The translations under genes were made by a program, and so were the position numbers. Source: Streptomyces peucetius (GTDB lineage Bacteria; Actinomycetota; Actinomycetes; Streptomycetales; Streptomycetaceae). Taken from it: DNA of 64,000 nucleotides. The stretch spans positions 6,448,001 to 6,512,000 of the forward strand of contig NZ_CP107567.1 of assembly GCF_025854275.1 (NCBI RefSeq), given 5' to 3'. The notes beneath the pieces are model-generated. The model was not told where the DNA came from. It was given only the letters and a program-made list of their open reading frames with translations, and did no database searches. Numbering within the stretch: the first letter of the stretch is position 1; each line of letters opens with the position of its first letter. Below, in pieces: positions 42,140 through 49,743 of the stretch.

Positions 42140-42175
42140 GCCGGGCTATCGGAGACCGTGTGCGAAGCTGCGGCC

Positions 42176-42778
42176 ATGACTGTCGAACCGAGCGAGTACG
42201 TCAGGCGGTTGCCCATCGGGAAGCGGATACCGTTCCCGTCCGACGGCATCCCGTTCTGGGAGGTCTTCCCTTACGAAGGAGACCTCCGCATCAAGGTCCT
42301 GGACGAGCCGACCCTGCCGGAGCCCGCGCGGCACGGCGAGGCCGGACCCGCGGACTGCGGGGCCTGCGGCAGCCCGGACGCGGACTTCCTGTGGACGGAC
42401 GACCACTGGAGGCTCAGCGCCGACCCGGAACCGGGTGCGCTCCCCGCCACCGTCCTCCTCCAGCCGCGCGGGCACTACGACCTGCACGAACTGCCACCGG
42501 AGCGCGCCGCCGAACTCGGCGGAATGCTCCAGCGCGTGGAGCGTGCGATCAAGTCGCTGGGGGGTGTCGCCCGGGTCCACGTCAACAAGTGGGGCGACGG
42601 CGGCGCGCACCTGCACATGTTCCTGATCGCCCGGCCGGAAGGCATGACCCAGATGCGCGGCAGCTGCCTGCCGCTCTGGGACGACGTGTTGCCGAAGGTC
42701 CCCAAGGACGTCTGGCAGGCCACCAACCGCCGGATCGCCGAGGCGATGGCGAAGGACGGCGGCACCGCCCACGTCTGA
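42176..42778 (+). CDS. HIT-like (histidine triad) protein
   Basis: A 200-residue protein from ATG 42176. The segment VHVNKWGDGGAHLHMFLIAR (about 139-158) carries the H-x-H-x pattern of histidine-triad nucleotide hydrolases, preceded by LQPRGHYDLHELPPERAAEL, as in HIT proteins. The upstream CGACGS might bind zinc, as in some HIT enzymes. Substrate cannot be read. It lies 36 bases after the ABC permease gene. Confidence 0.7.
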   Translation: MTVEPSEYVRRLPIGKRIPFPSDGIPFWEVFPYEGDLRIKVLDEPTLPEPARHGEAGPADCGACGSPDADFLWTDDHWRLSADPEPGALPATVLLQPRGHYDLHELPPERAAELGGMLQRVERAIKSLGGVARVHVNKWGDGGAHLHMFLIARPEGMTQMRGSCLPLWDDVLPKVPKDVWQATNRRIAEAMAKDGGTAHV

Positions 42779-42790
42779 CCTCGCGCCGGC

Positions 42791-43000
42791 ACGGCGTCCC
42801 TCAAGGGCGTCGAGGAAGGTCGCGAGGAGGGCCGGGAGGCGGGCCGGGCGGAGGAGCGGGCGCAGGTGATCCTGCGGGTTCTGGAGAAGCGCCAGGTCCC
42901 GACTTTGCTGTCGGGAACCGAGGGCTGCGGCAGTGAGCAGGTCCGGCTCAGCGAACGCTGCTCCCGCAGCTGCTTCTTGAGCGTGGGTCGGGACGCGTCA
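42791..43000 (+). pseudogene. Remnant of a Rpn/PD-(D/E)XK nuclease C-terminus
   Basis: An open frame without a proper start reads GVEEGREEGREAGRAEERAQ and then VILRVLEKRQVP, the E/G/R-rich repeat and following helix that end many actinobacterial Rpn-family recombination-promoting nuclease (putative transposase) proteins. The conserved nuclease domain is absent and the C-terminus drifts out of pattern after about 42960. It is best read as a leftover fragment. Confidence 0.5.
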
Positions 43001-43063
43001 GGGCGGGTCCTCGGACGCCGCATCGGTGAAGTCCTTGCAGAGGGGCGGGGATAGCCTCCGGGG

Positions 43064-43537
43064 ATGGATCTGCGACTGGCGGCGTACGCCGTGTGCATCG
43101 AGGACGAACGGGTGCTGCTCGCACACGCCGTGAAGCCGGACGGTGAGAAGACCTGGACGCTTCCGGGCGGCAGGGTCGAGCACGCGGAGGATCCGTTCGA
43201 CGCGGTGATCCGGGAGGTCACCGAGGAGACCGGCCTGGACGCTGTGGTCGAACGCCTGCTGGGTGTGGACTCAAGGGTGATCCCTGCGGCCGAGCGCCGC
43301 CTGCCCGGTCGGCCCGAGCTCCACAATGTCGGGATCTTCTACCAGGTTCGCATCACCGGCGGCCGACTTCGGCCCGAACCGAGCGGCGAGACCGCCGAAT
43401 CGGCCTGGACCCCGATCCCCGAGGTCGCTCGCCTCGGCCGGTCGTCACTGCTCGACATCGGCCTCGCCCTGGCACGGTCCGTTCCGGCAACGGGCCACGT
43501 AGCCCCCGTCCCGGTCGGCGGCCTGATCCGGCACTGA
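43064..43537 (+). CDS. NUDIX hydrolase
   Basis: A 157-residue protein. The Nudix box GRVEHAEDPFDAVIREVTEETGL (Gx5Ex7REUxEExGU) at about residues 37-59 is complete. AYAVCIEDERVLLAHA and WTLPGG lead into it. It would hydrolyse a nucleoside-diphosphate-linked compound; substrate unknown. Confidence 0.9.
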   Translation: MDLRLAAYAVCIEDERVLLAHAVKPDGEKTWTLPGGRVEHAEDPFDAVIREVTEETGLDAVVERLLGVDSRVIPAAERRLPGRPELHNVGIFYQVRITGGRLRPEPSGETAESAWTPIPEVARLGRSSLLDIGLALARSVPATGHVAPVPVGGLIRH

Positions 43538-43559
43538 GGCGCTCGCCTGATCCTGCGAG

Positions 43560-43626
43560 TGTTGAAAATTTGTCAACACGCCTATGGGCAGCACGGTTAA
43601 CCTCCGGTAACTTACCCCCGAGTAAG
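43560..43626 (+). promoter_or_regulatory. Cluster of palindromes upstream of the lipase gene
   Basis: Three inverted repeats lie in 67 bases: TGTTGA-N7-TCAACA (43560-43578), GGTTAACC (43595-43602) and GGTAA-C-TTACC (43606-43616); CTTAC...GTAAG overlaps the last one. The region is AT-rich compared with its surroundings and sits 34 or more bases before the lipase start, where operators would be expected. The binding proteins are unknown. Confidence 0.45.
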
Positions 43627-43659
43627 GGTGCGTGTCCCACTTCACATACCAGGGGAGCC

Positions 43660-45012
43660 ATGAACCGGAGAGCCGCCGGCCTGCTGGCCACCGCCGTCGT
43701 CGCTGCACTTACCGTCGGCACCGCGCCGGCCGCGACCGCCGCGCCCACCGCAGCCACCGCGTACGCACAGACCAACACCACGTCGCCCGACCCGTTCTAC
43801 CGTTACGACGGCAGCAAGCCGCTGTCCTCTTACAAGCCGGGCGACGTCCTGAAGAAGCGCACGCTGGACTACCACATCGTCGGAATCCCCACACCGATGA
43901 AGGCGACCCAGCTGCTCTACCGCTCGACCGATGCCCAGGGCCGTCCCTCGGCCAACGTGACCACCGTGGTCCGCAGCCATGTCGGCGACGGCACCAAGGC
44001 CGTGTCGTACCAGTCGTTCTACGACTCCCTCGACCCGGAGCACGGCCCCTCCCGAGCCATTGCCGGTGACGTCTCCCTCGGCGGAATGATCGCCAACGTC
44101 GAGGCCGTCGTCATGGCGCCGATGCTGCTCAAGGGGTACGACCTTGTCATCCCTGACACCGAGGGCCAGACCGCCGAGTTCGCCGCCGGTCCGGCGTACG
44201 GGACGAACACGCTGGACTCGATCCGGGCGAGTCTCCGCGCCGAGGGGTCCCGCCTGCACGGCGGAACCGAGTTCGGCCTGTTCGGTTACTCCGGCGGGTC
44301 CATCGCCACCAACTGGGCGGTGGCTCTGGCCCCGGCGTACGCGCCCGAGGTCAACGAGCAGCTGGTCGGCTTCGCCGAGGGAGGGGTGCTCGTCGCCCCG
44401 GCGCACAACCTGAAGTACGTCGACGCCTCCCTCGCGTGGAACGGCGTGATCCCGATGGCGGTCATCGGCGTCGCCCGCGCGTACGGCATCGACCTCGAGC
44501 CCTACCTGAGCGAGAAGGGCCGTGAGGTCTTCGGCGAGCTCGAGCACGCGTCGATCACCGACGCGCTGGGCCGCTACCCGGGGATGACCTGGAAGGAGCT
44601 GGTGAAGCCGGGGTACGAGGACCCGAACGCCATTCCCGCCTTCACCGAGGCGGTCAACAAGGTCAACCTCGGTCAGGCCCCCACCCCGACGGTCCCCGGG
44701 TTCATCGGGCAGGGCAACGCGGGCTGGCTGGAGGGGACGTTCAACAACCCGCCGGGCATCGGCACGGGCGACGGCGTCATGGTCGCCGGCGACGTGCGGG
44801 CGCTGGCCCGCCAGTACTGCGCCACGGGCAACGAGGCGATCACGTACGAGCAGTACAACCTGCTCAGCCACGTCGGCGCCATGCTGCACTGGACGCCGCG
44901 CGCGATGGCCTGGCTGGACGACCGCTTCGAAGGTGAGGCCGCCCCGAGCAGTTGCGGCCGTATCCCCGCCGGCAACTCGCTGGAGCCGGAGCAGCCGGCC
45001 GTCACGAGCTGA
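43660..45012 (+). CDS. Secreted lipase (secretory lipase/LIP family alpha/beta hydrolase)
   Basis: A 450-residue protein from ATG 43660, AGGGGAGC upstream. A Sec signal peptide ends near ATAAP (about residue 28). The hydrolase has the nucleophile elbow GYSGGS (about 208-213) and the preceding DTEGQTAEFAAGPAYG; the layout matches fungal/actinobacterial LIP-type lipases. Paired cysteines near the C-terminus (residues about 389 and 432) suggest a disulphide. It should hydrolyse acyl esters outside the cell. Confidence 0.88.
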   Translation: MNRRAAGLLATAVVAALTVGTAPAATAAPTAATAYAQTNTTSPDPFYRYDGSKPLSSYKPGDVLKKRTLDYHIVGIPTPMKATQLLYRSTDAQGRPSANVTTVVRSHVGDGTKAVSYQSFYDSLDPEHGPSRAIAGDVSLGGMIANVEAVVMAPMLLKGYDLVIPDTEGQTAEFAAGPAYGTNTLDSIRASLRAEGSRLHGGTEFGLFGYSGGSIATNWAVALAPAYAPEVNEQLVGFAEGGVLVAPAHNLKYVDASLAWNGVIPMAVIGVARAYGIDLEPYLSEKGREVFGELEHASITDALGRYPGMTWKELVKPGYEDPNAIPAFTEAVNKVNLGQAPTPTVPGFIGQGNAGWLEGTFNNPPGIGTGDGVMVAGDVRALARQYCATGNEAITYEQYNLLSHVGAMLHWTPRAMAWLDDRFEGEAAPSSCGRIPAGNSLEPEQPAVTS

Positions 45013-45030
45013 CCGCGCCGGAACGCCGCC

Positions 45031-45060
45031 GTGCGGCCCCGCATGTGGGGGGGGCCGCAC
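45031..45060. terminator. Hairpin between lipase and DUF397 genes
   Basis: Arms GTGCGGCCCC (45031-45040) and GGGGCCGCAC (45051-45060) with a G-rich 10-base loop lie between convergent genes. Confidence 0.7.
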
Positions 45061-45065
45061 CGCTG

Positions 45066-45320
45066 TCAGACCGCGTCGGCCGAGGCGTGGCGGACGAAGT
45101 CCGTCCAGGGGCCCGGGGTGAGGGCGAGCCGGGGGCCGTCGGTGAGCTTGGAGTCGCGGACGTGGACGGTGGTGGGGCAGGCGGCGACCTCGACGCAGTC
45201 GTCGCCCGAGCCGCTGCTGTAGCTGGACTTGTGCCAGGACAGAACGATCTCCACGCAGGAGTCGCCGTCGCCGCTGCTGTAGCTGCTCTTGAACCAGGCC
45301 AGTTCGGTGGTGCCGCTCAT
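45066..45320 (-). CDS. DUF397 protein with internally duplicated motif
   Basis: An 84-residue protein from ATG 45320, which overlaps the stop of the HTH gene (ATGA). Two DUF397 openings are seen in tandem: WFKSSYSSGDGDSCVEI and WHKSSYSSGSGDDCVEV; the rest, VHVRDSKLTDGPRLAL and WTDFVRHA, is a single domain. DUF397 proteins accompany WhiJ-like regulators in Streptomyces and are thought to modulate them. Here the N-terminal part appears duplicated, which is unusual for a protein normally about 60-70 residues long. Confidence 0.85.
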   Translation of the reverse strand: MSGTTELAWFKSSYSSGDGDSCVEIVLSWHKSSYSSGSGDDCVEVAACPTTVHVRDSKLTDGPRLALTPGPWTDFVRHASADAV

Positions 45321-46162
45321 GCCGCTCCTCGCATCTGCCGTAGCAGGCCCAGGGAGTCCGGAAGCGTGAGAGCCTGCGATCGCATCCTGGCATACCGCAT
45401 CTGGAGCACGCTGACCACTTTCCGGTCGGTGATGAGCTGCCCACTCTCCTGCCCCTCGCAGTAGGCCAGCCACCGGTTGTCCGGGGTCTCAAGGAGCCGC
45501 ATGGGGCCGTGCAGCCCCGCGTGGCTCTCCCGTACCACCGGCATGATCTGGAGCTCGATGTTGCGGCGCTCCGCGAGGCCGATGAGGTGGCCGACCAGCT
45601 CCCGGGTCGTCCGCTCGCCGTCCAGCTCCCTGCGCAGCAGATGCTCCTCGACGATGAAGCTGTACGCGGTGTTGGACCGCTCCGTCAGCAGCCGCTGCCG
45701 TTCCTGCCGGGCCGTCATCTGTGCCGCGACCTGCTGGTCGCCGAGCGGCGGCAACTGGTCCCGGAACAGCCGCAGCGCGTACGCCTCCGTCTGCAACAGG
45801 CCCGGAATCAACCGGCATTCGTACGTGCAGAGGCTGACCGCCTCCGCCTCCAGCCGCGCCCACTGGCGGAACCAGCTCGCCAGGCCCGGTGTGCGCGACA
45901 GATGCTTCGCCGCGCCCCTCAGCACGCCGAAGCCGTCCAGTACCTCCTCCGCCCGGTCCACGAAGTCCGGCGGCGGGAACCGCCTGCCCTGCTCGATGGA
46001 GGCCACCGTGGGAAGCGAGTACCGTACCAGCGGCGCGAACTCCTCCTGCGTCAGCCGCGCCCGTTTGCGGAAGGCCTTGACGACCTCCCCGAACGACTTC
46101 AGGCTCTCCGACACCTCGGGTTCCCCGCCCCCCGATGCGCCCGCTGTCTCCGTCTCCGTCAT
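45317..46162 (-). CDS. WhiJ-like XRE regulator (HTH plus DUF5753)
   Basis: A 281-residue protein from ATG 46162, preceded by GGGAGGGGCC. Residues about 22-80 are an XRE HTH (VVKAFRKRARLTQEEFAPLVRYSLPTVASIEQGRRFPP). The remainder is the DUF5753 domain: YECRLIPGLLQTEAYA, AQMTARQERQRLL, FIVEEHLLRREL, ESHAGLHGPMRLLE. This is the Scr1/WhiJ class that controls development and antibiotic genes in Streptomyces together with a DUF397 partner and an AbaA-type ATPase, both of which adjoin here. Confidence 0.9.
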   Translation of the reverse strand: MTETETAGASGGGEPEVSESLKSFGEVVKAFRKRARLTQEEFAPLVRYSLPTVASIEQGRRFPPPDFVDRAEEVLDGFGVLRGAAKHLSRTPGLASWFRQWARLEAEAVSLCTYECRLIPGLLQTEAYALRLFRDQLPPLGDQQVAAQMTARQERQRLLTERSNTAYSFIVEEHLLRRELDGERTTRELVGHLIGLAERRNIELQIMPVVRESHAGLHGPMRLLETPDNRWLAYCEGQESGQLITDRKVVSVLQMRYARMRSQALTLPDSLGLLRQMRGAA

Positions 46163-46326
46163 CTGCGGCCCCTCCCGCGTGTCCCGGCGGCCCTGTACAA
46201 CTGCGGCAACCCGCCCATGGGCACGCTGGGTTACCCGTACTGTCCACCCTGCGTACCCGTACGCTGGCGATGCGTACGAGCGCCTGATCTGGGGGAACGC
46301 TGCCGCAGGCCGCCACGGTGGCCGGT

Positions 46327-46764
46327 ATGCAACCACCGATCACGCCTCAACAGGCCGGTACCGTACGCGTGTTCACCCAGCGCTTCAGCTCCACTCGCCT
46401 CGGGGCCCGGCTCGCCCGGCATCTCGCCCTGCACCAGCTCCACGCCTGGGGCGTCCCGCACGGCTCGGACGTCTCCGACACCGTTGGGCTCCTGGTGGCC
46501 GAACTCGCCGCGAACGCCGTGACGCACGGGCGCGTACCGGGACGGGACTTCGAGCTGCGCCTCACCCGTACGTCACCGACGCTGCGCATCGAGGTCTCCG
46601 ACACGCGCGGCGAGCGCCGGCCGCCGTCGCACACCGCCCCGCCGCCACCGCTCGCCGACGGCGGTCGCGGGCTCCTGCTGGTCGAGGCGCTCGCGGACCG
46701 GTGGGCCGTGCTCGACCGCGTACCGGTGGGGAAGACGGTGCGCGTGGAGCTGGACCTGCCGTGA
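46327..46764 (+). CDS. ATP-binding protein, anti-sigma/AbaA-like HATPase
   Basis: A 145-residue single-domain GHKL ATPase from ATG 46327. The N-box LLVAELAANAVTHG and the G-box GGRGLLLVEALADRW are clear. It resembles RsbW-type anti-sigma or AbaA ATPases that occur beside WhiJ-type genes. Divergent from the WhiJ-like gene with 164 bases between. Confidence 0.88.
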   Translation: MQPPITPQQAGTVRVFTQRFSSTRLGARLARHLALHQLHAWGVPHGSDVSDTVGLLVAELAANAVTHGRVPGRDFELRLTRTSPTLRIEVSDTRGERRPPSHTAPPPPLADGGRGLLLVEALADRWAVLDRVPVGKTVRVELDLP

Positions 46765-46776
46765 CGGCGGGCGGGC

Positions 46777-46887
46777 GCGGTAGCCGAGCCTCTTGCGGCC
46801 GACAAGCGCGAACTCCCACATGGCCGCCGCGACAGGGATGGCCAGACCCAGGACCGCGATCAGTGACTCCCAGGGAAAACCGTCCAC
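46777..46887 (-). pseudogene. Truncated N-terminus of a membrane-anchored protein
   Basis: From ATG 46887 the minus strand reads DGFPWESLIAVLGLAIPV, then WEFALVGRKRLGYR, one TM helix and the GRKRLGYR segment that opens a family of larger Streptomyces membrane-anchored proteins. After residue 37 the frame continues only antisense to the HATPase gene with no family character. I read it as a 5' fragment; a genuine short membrane peptide is the alternative. Confidence 0.45.
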
Positions 46888-47297
46888 CGCCGACTCCTGA
46901 TGCTCCGAAGCTCTCGATGCAGATGTGGCGCCAAAACTAGGAGCGCAGGCACGCGTCCGCCACGGCCGTCGCGAGACTTTCGAACACGTTCATCCGCGAG
47001 ATGCCTGGGACGTTCGGAGTTCACCCCTCCGAGACCTGCCCGTGCCGAACTCCGCCCCGGTCCGACGGGCCGGCGCAACAGACCGGGACAACCGCTCCGG
47101 CTCGGTGCAGATGTGGCCGGGGCAACGGAAAGCGGCGCCGCTGTAACGCCAGCTTTCCGGGTGGCGCAGTTTTTCATGCGGGCGTGAAATGCGACCGCAC
47201 GCGACCGCGGCCGGCCGGCGCCTTCTCGGAGGAGTTCGAATTGCCGTGTCGCCGACACATTGCCGAGACGACCGACGCGTCAGGATTGGGATTTCCC
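46888..47297. other. Intergenic region with a stable hairpin
   Basis: These 410 bases carry no gene I can support. GCAGATGTGGC occurs twice (near 46919 and 47108). A 12-bp bulged hairpin lies at 47126-47159 and a TTTTT run follows at 47170. The divergent truncated gene and the membrane protein gene would both be driven from here. Confidence 0.5.
47126..47159 (+). terminator. Bulged hairpin followed by a T-tract (terminator or attenuator)
   Basis: CGGAAAGC-GGCG (47126-47137) pairs with CGCC-A-GCTTTCCG (47147-47159), leaving a 9-base loop and one bulged A. About ten bases later comes GTTTTTC. As no gene ends just upstream on this strand, it may end a short leader transcript before the membrane protein gene at 47298. 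I could not match it to a known riboswitch class. Confidence 0.5.
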
Positions 47298-47666
47298 ATG
47301 AGCAACCCGCAGCCCATGCCGCAGAATCAGCGTTACGACCACGATCCCGCAGGCGGCGGCCCCCAGCCCTACGGGCGCGGCGGTGACGGCTCCGCCGTGC
47401 GGCGCACGGCGCTGATCATCCACACCGTCGCCGACATCGCCGCCGCGTTCCTGGGCCTGTGGATCCTGCTCTACCTGCTCGAAGCCAACCAGGGAAACGT
47501 CTTCGTCGGTTTCGTCGAAGGAGTCGCGGACGGACTGGCCTGGTGGTCACAGGATATTTTCACCATGGACACGGACGGCCTCCGAGTTCTTCTCAATTAC
47601 GGCCTGCCCGCCGTGATCTATCTGCTGATCGGTCACGGTATCGCCGCGCGTGTGCGCCGTGTCTGA
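47298..47666 (+). CDS. Small integral membrane protein, hypothetical
   Basis: A 122-residue protein from ATG 47298. A Pro/Gln/Gly-rich N-terminus of about 34 residues is followed by TM helices at about 40-65 and 95-116. The loop between reads GNVFVGFVEGVADGLAWWSQDIF, present in small Streptomyces membrane proteins of unknown role. No function is assigned. Confidence 0.75.
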   Translation: MSNPQPMPQNQRYDHDPAGGGPQPYGRGGDGSAVRRTALIIHTVADIAAAFLGLWILLYLLEANQGNVFVGFVEGVADGLAWWSQDIFTMDTDGLRVLLNYGLPAVIYLLIGHGIAARVRRV

Positions 47667-47674
47667 ACGGAAAT

Positions 47675-48853
47675 TCACCGCGCATCCGCCCTGTGAAGAA
47701 GGTGCGAATCTTCTCCGTGTGCTGCGGTGAGGAAGCCGGCGAATCGCGACCCCATCCGGAGATAAGCAGCCGCATTCGGATGCAGTCCGTCGTGCAGGTC
47801 CGCCGTCTCCTCCGGCTTCAGGAGCATCCGCCCGTCGAGGTGGAGCAGGGCGGGATCCGAGTGCTGCCGCTCCTGGACGATCCGGGCGAGGTGGTCCCTC
47901 GCGGCGGACAGGGTGAGCGCACCGAGGGGCGCGTCCCGCGGGTCGCCCACGGCGCGGACCCGGCCCGTGGCCGGATCGACGGCGAGCGGGCCGGGCCGGT
48001 CCTCCAGGGCCGGGCACGGCACGGGGGAGACGACCACCATCGGCACCTCGGGGTGCTTCTCCCTGATCGTGTCGAGGAAACCGTGGACGGCGGGCCGGAA
48101 GGTCCGCAGCCGCATCGCCGCCGCGCCGACGATGTTGACGCCGAGCTCGAGGCTGATCAGATCGGCGGGCAGGTCCCGGATGACGCGTGCCACGCACGGG
48201 TCGAGCATGGCGTTGGCCGCGAAGCCGAGGTTCGTGAGGCCCAGGCCGCGGGCCCTGGCCGCGACGGCGGGCCACATGCCGGTGGGGCCCGCGGCCTCGG
48301 CGCAGTGGCTGATGGACGAGCCGTGGTGGACCCAGCGCGGCCGGGACGCCGCCTGCCGGGACGGTCGCACCGGGCGGTCGGCGCGCAGGGAGAGCAGATC
48401 GCAGACGGCGGTGTGCGGCAGCCAGAGCCGGATCTCCTTCTCCCCGGCGGGAAGGTCCGGGAAGCGGACGGTCTGCGGCCGTCCCGCGACGAGTGACGCC
48501 TCGCCCTCCGCCGTCGCGGGCAGCATCAGGTCCCCGCCGGTGAGCGGCTCCCTGCGCAGAAGGCGGTCGTCGACCTCCAGATCCACCGCCGCCGGTGCCG
48601 GACCCCCGCCGGGGCCGGGCACCCGCACGGCGTGCAGGGCGAGTTCCAGGTGGGTGGCCTCGGTGCGCAGCGCGAGCCGGGCTCCGGCGGAGAGTTCTGC
48701 CTCCAGGTCGAAGAACGGGTCGAGCACCTGCCGCCGGGCCCAGTCGGGCAGCCGTGCGGGCCGCAGCCCGCGCTCGGTCCTCCGCAGCCCGGGGGCGCCC
48801 TCGACGAGATCACCGGCGCCGGGGAAGGCTCTCTCGTGACGCAGCATGGTCAT
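47675..48853 (-). CDS. SGNH/GDSL-type esterase
   Basis: A 392-residue protein. The N-terminal half (about 1-170) is a beta-rich accessory domain. The SGNH hydrolase follows: nucleophile in WVHHGSSISHC (about 176-186), the Gly/Asn blocks LTNLGFAANAML and LELGVNIVG, and the Asp-His pair in DGLHPNAAAY. There is no signal peptide. Likely a carbohydrate or acyl esterase. Start ATG 48853 (or 48847). Confidence 0.85.
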   Translation of the reverse strand: MTMLRHERAFPGAGDLVEGAPGLRRTERGLRPARLPDWARRQVLDPFFDLEAELSAGARLALRTEATHLELALHAVRVPGPGGGPAPAAVDLEVDDRLLRREPLTGGDLMLPATAEGEASLVAGRPQTVRFPDLPAGEKEIRLWLPHTAVCDLLSLRADRPVRPSRQAASRPRWVHHGSSISHCAEAAGPTGMWPAVAARARGLGLTNLGFAANAMLDPCVARVIRDLPADLISLELGVNIVGAAAMRLRTFRPAVHGFLDTIREKHPEVPMVVVSPVPCPALEDRPGPLAVDPATGRVRAVGDPRDAPLGALTLSAARDHLARIVQERQHSDPALLHLDGRMLLKPEETADLHDGLHPNAAAYLRMGSRFAGFLTAAHGEDSHLLHRADAR

Positions 48854-48950
48854 AGGGGCCCGGCCTTTCCTGTCCGTGTCGTCGATACCACGTACCCGGC
48901 CGGGCGCCGCCGCAGTCGGCGACGCGGCCGGTGCCGGCCGTCGGCGGCGG

Positions 48951-49169
48951 TCAGTCGTCGGGCGGCAGCAGGGTTCCCAGCGGGCCGAGGTCGAGGTTGA
49001 GGTCGCTCATGCTCAACCCGTCGGCGCACAGGCCGGCCATGCGGTCGTGCAGCAGGAGCAGCGTCGCCCCCAGCCGCTCCTCCTCGTCCTCCGTGAGGTC
49101 GCCCCGGTCGACGCGGTGCAGCGCCTGGCGCTCCATGAGCTGGCGCAGCAGCTCGACGAGCGTGACCCG
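48951..49169 (-). pseudogene. gvpK: Gas vesicle protein GvpK, 5'-truncated
   Basis: The frame encodes VTLVELLRQLMERQALHR, then GDLTEDEEERLGATLLLLHDRM and LNLDLGPLGTLL to a stop at 48951, the C-terminal two-thirds of GvpK. The N-terminal part is missing: the frame upstream (49170 on) is Pro/Arg-rich and belongs to another reading of the gvpL remnant. The first ATG in frame is at 49136. A short protein could still be made, but the gene looks broken by a deletion joining it to gvpL. Confidence 0.75.
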
Positions 49170-49548
49170 GGGAGGAGGTGGCGGGCTCGGACGGCGGCGG
49201 CCGCACGGCTTCGTCCGAGGACTCGACGTAGATCTTCACACCCCTTCGACGTGCCCCTCGAGTCTCGCGAGCAGTCGTTCGAAGACCGCGCGGCCCTCGT
49301 CGAGCGCCTCACGGGCGCGGTCGTCGTCCAGGTACACGGTCGCGAGCCGCAGCGGCAGCACGGTCGTCGCGGCGCCGAGCGCCTCGATCACCGCGTGGTG
49401 GGCCCAGGCGACCCCCTCCAGCCACTCCAGGTCCTCCAGGTGCCGACGCAGCGCCGCCTCGTCGAAGTCCCGCGAGTGCACCGAACTCGCCACGAAGGCC
49501 GGGGCCCCGTCGCCCGTCCCCGGGACGATCCGTACCGGCGACCCGCCA
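49170..49548 (-). pseudogene. gvpL: Gas vesicle protein GvpL/GvpF, truncated and frameshifted
   Basis: From about 49548 the frame reads SPVRIVPGTGDGAPAFVASSV, then DFDEAALRRHLEDLEWLEGVAWAHHAV and TTVLPLRLATVYLDD, matching the N-terminal domain of GvpL/F. At about 49238 one base is missing: the frame reads GHVEGV-stop while the next frame continues VKIYVESSDE, the expected continuation of the family's VEWGVKVY. The real start is lost at about 49548, and the C-terminal domain is gone. The assignment is from the family pattern known from Streptomyces gvp clusters. Confidence 0.7.
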
Positions 49549-49550
49549 AG

Positions 49551-49739
49551 CAGGCATCGGCGAAGAAGGCACGCGCCGAGAAGGCGGTCGGGCAGAAGAC
49601 GGCCGGCGCCGCGAAGGCCGCCGCGAAGGGCGGCGGGCGGAAGACGGCCGGACAGCAGACCGCTGCCAAGAAGACGGCCGGCCGGACGGGCCCCGCCGGG
49701 AAGAGCCCGTCGTCCGGCTCCGACTCACGGCGGAGGTAG
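49551..49739 (+). pseudogene. Lysine/alanine-rich tail of a lost gene
   Basis: The plus strand encodes KQASAKKARAEKAVGQKTAG and more K/A/G-rich repeats up to SSGSDSRRR and TAG at 49737-49739. This resembles the basic tails found in gvp-cluster proteins. It has no start and begins abruptly where the minus-strand gvpL remnant ends, so both seem cut by the same rearrangement. Confidence 0.5.
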
Positions 49740-49743
49740 CGCC

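Noticed and set aside
47126..47159. A known riboswitch upstream of the small membrane protein
   Set aside because: I could not match the loop or flanking sequence to consensus elements of the common classes, so only a hairpin/T-tract is reported.
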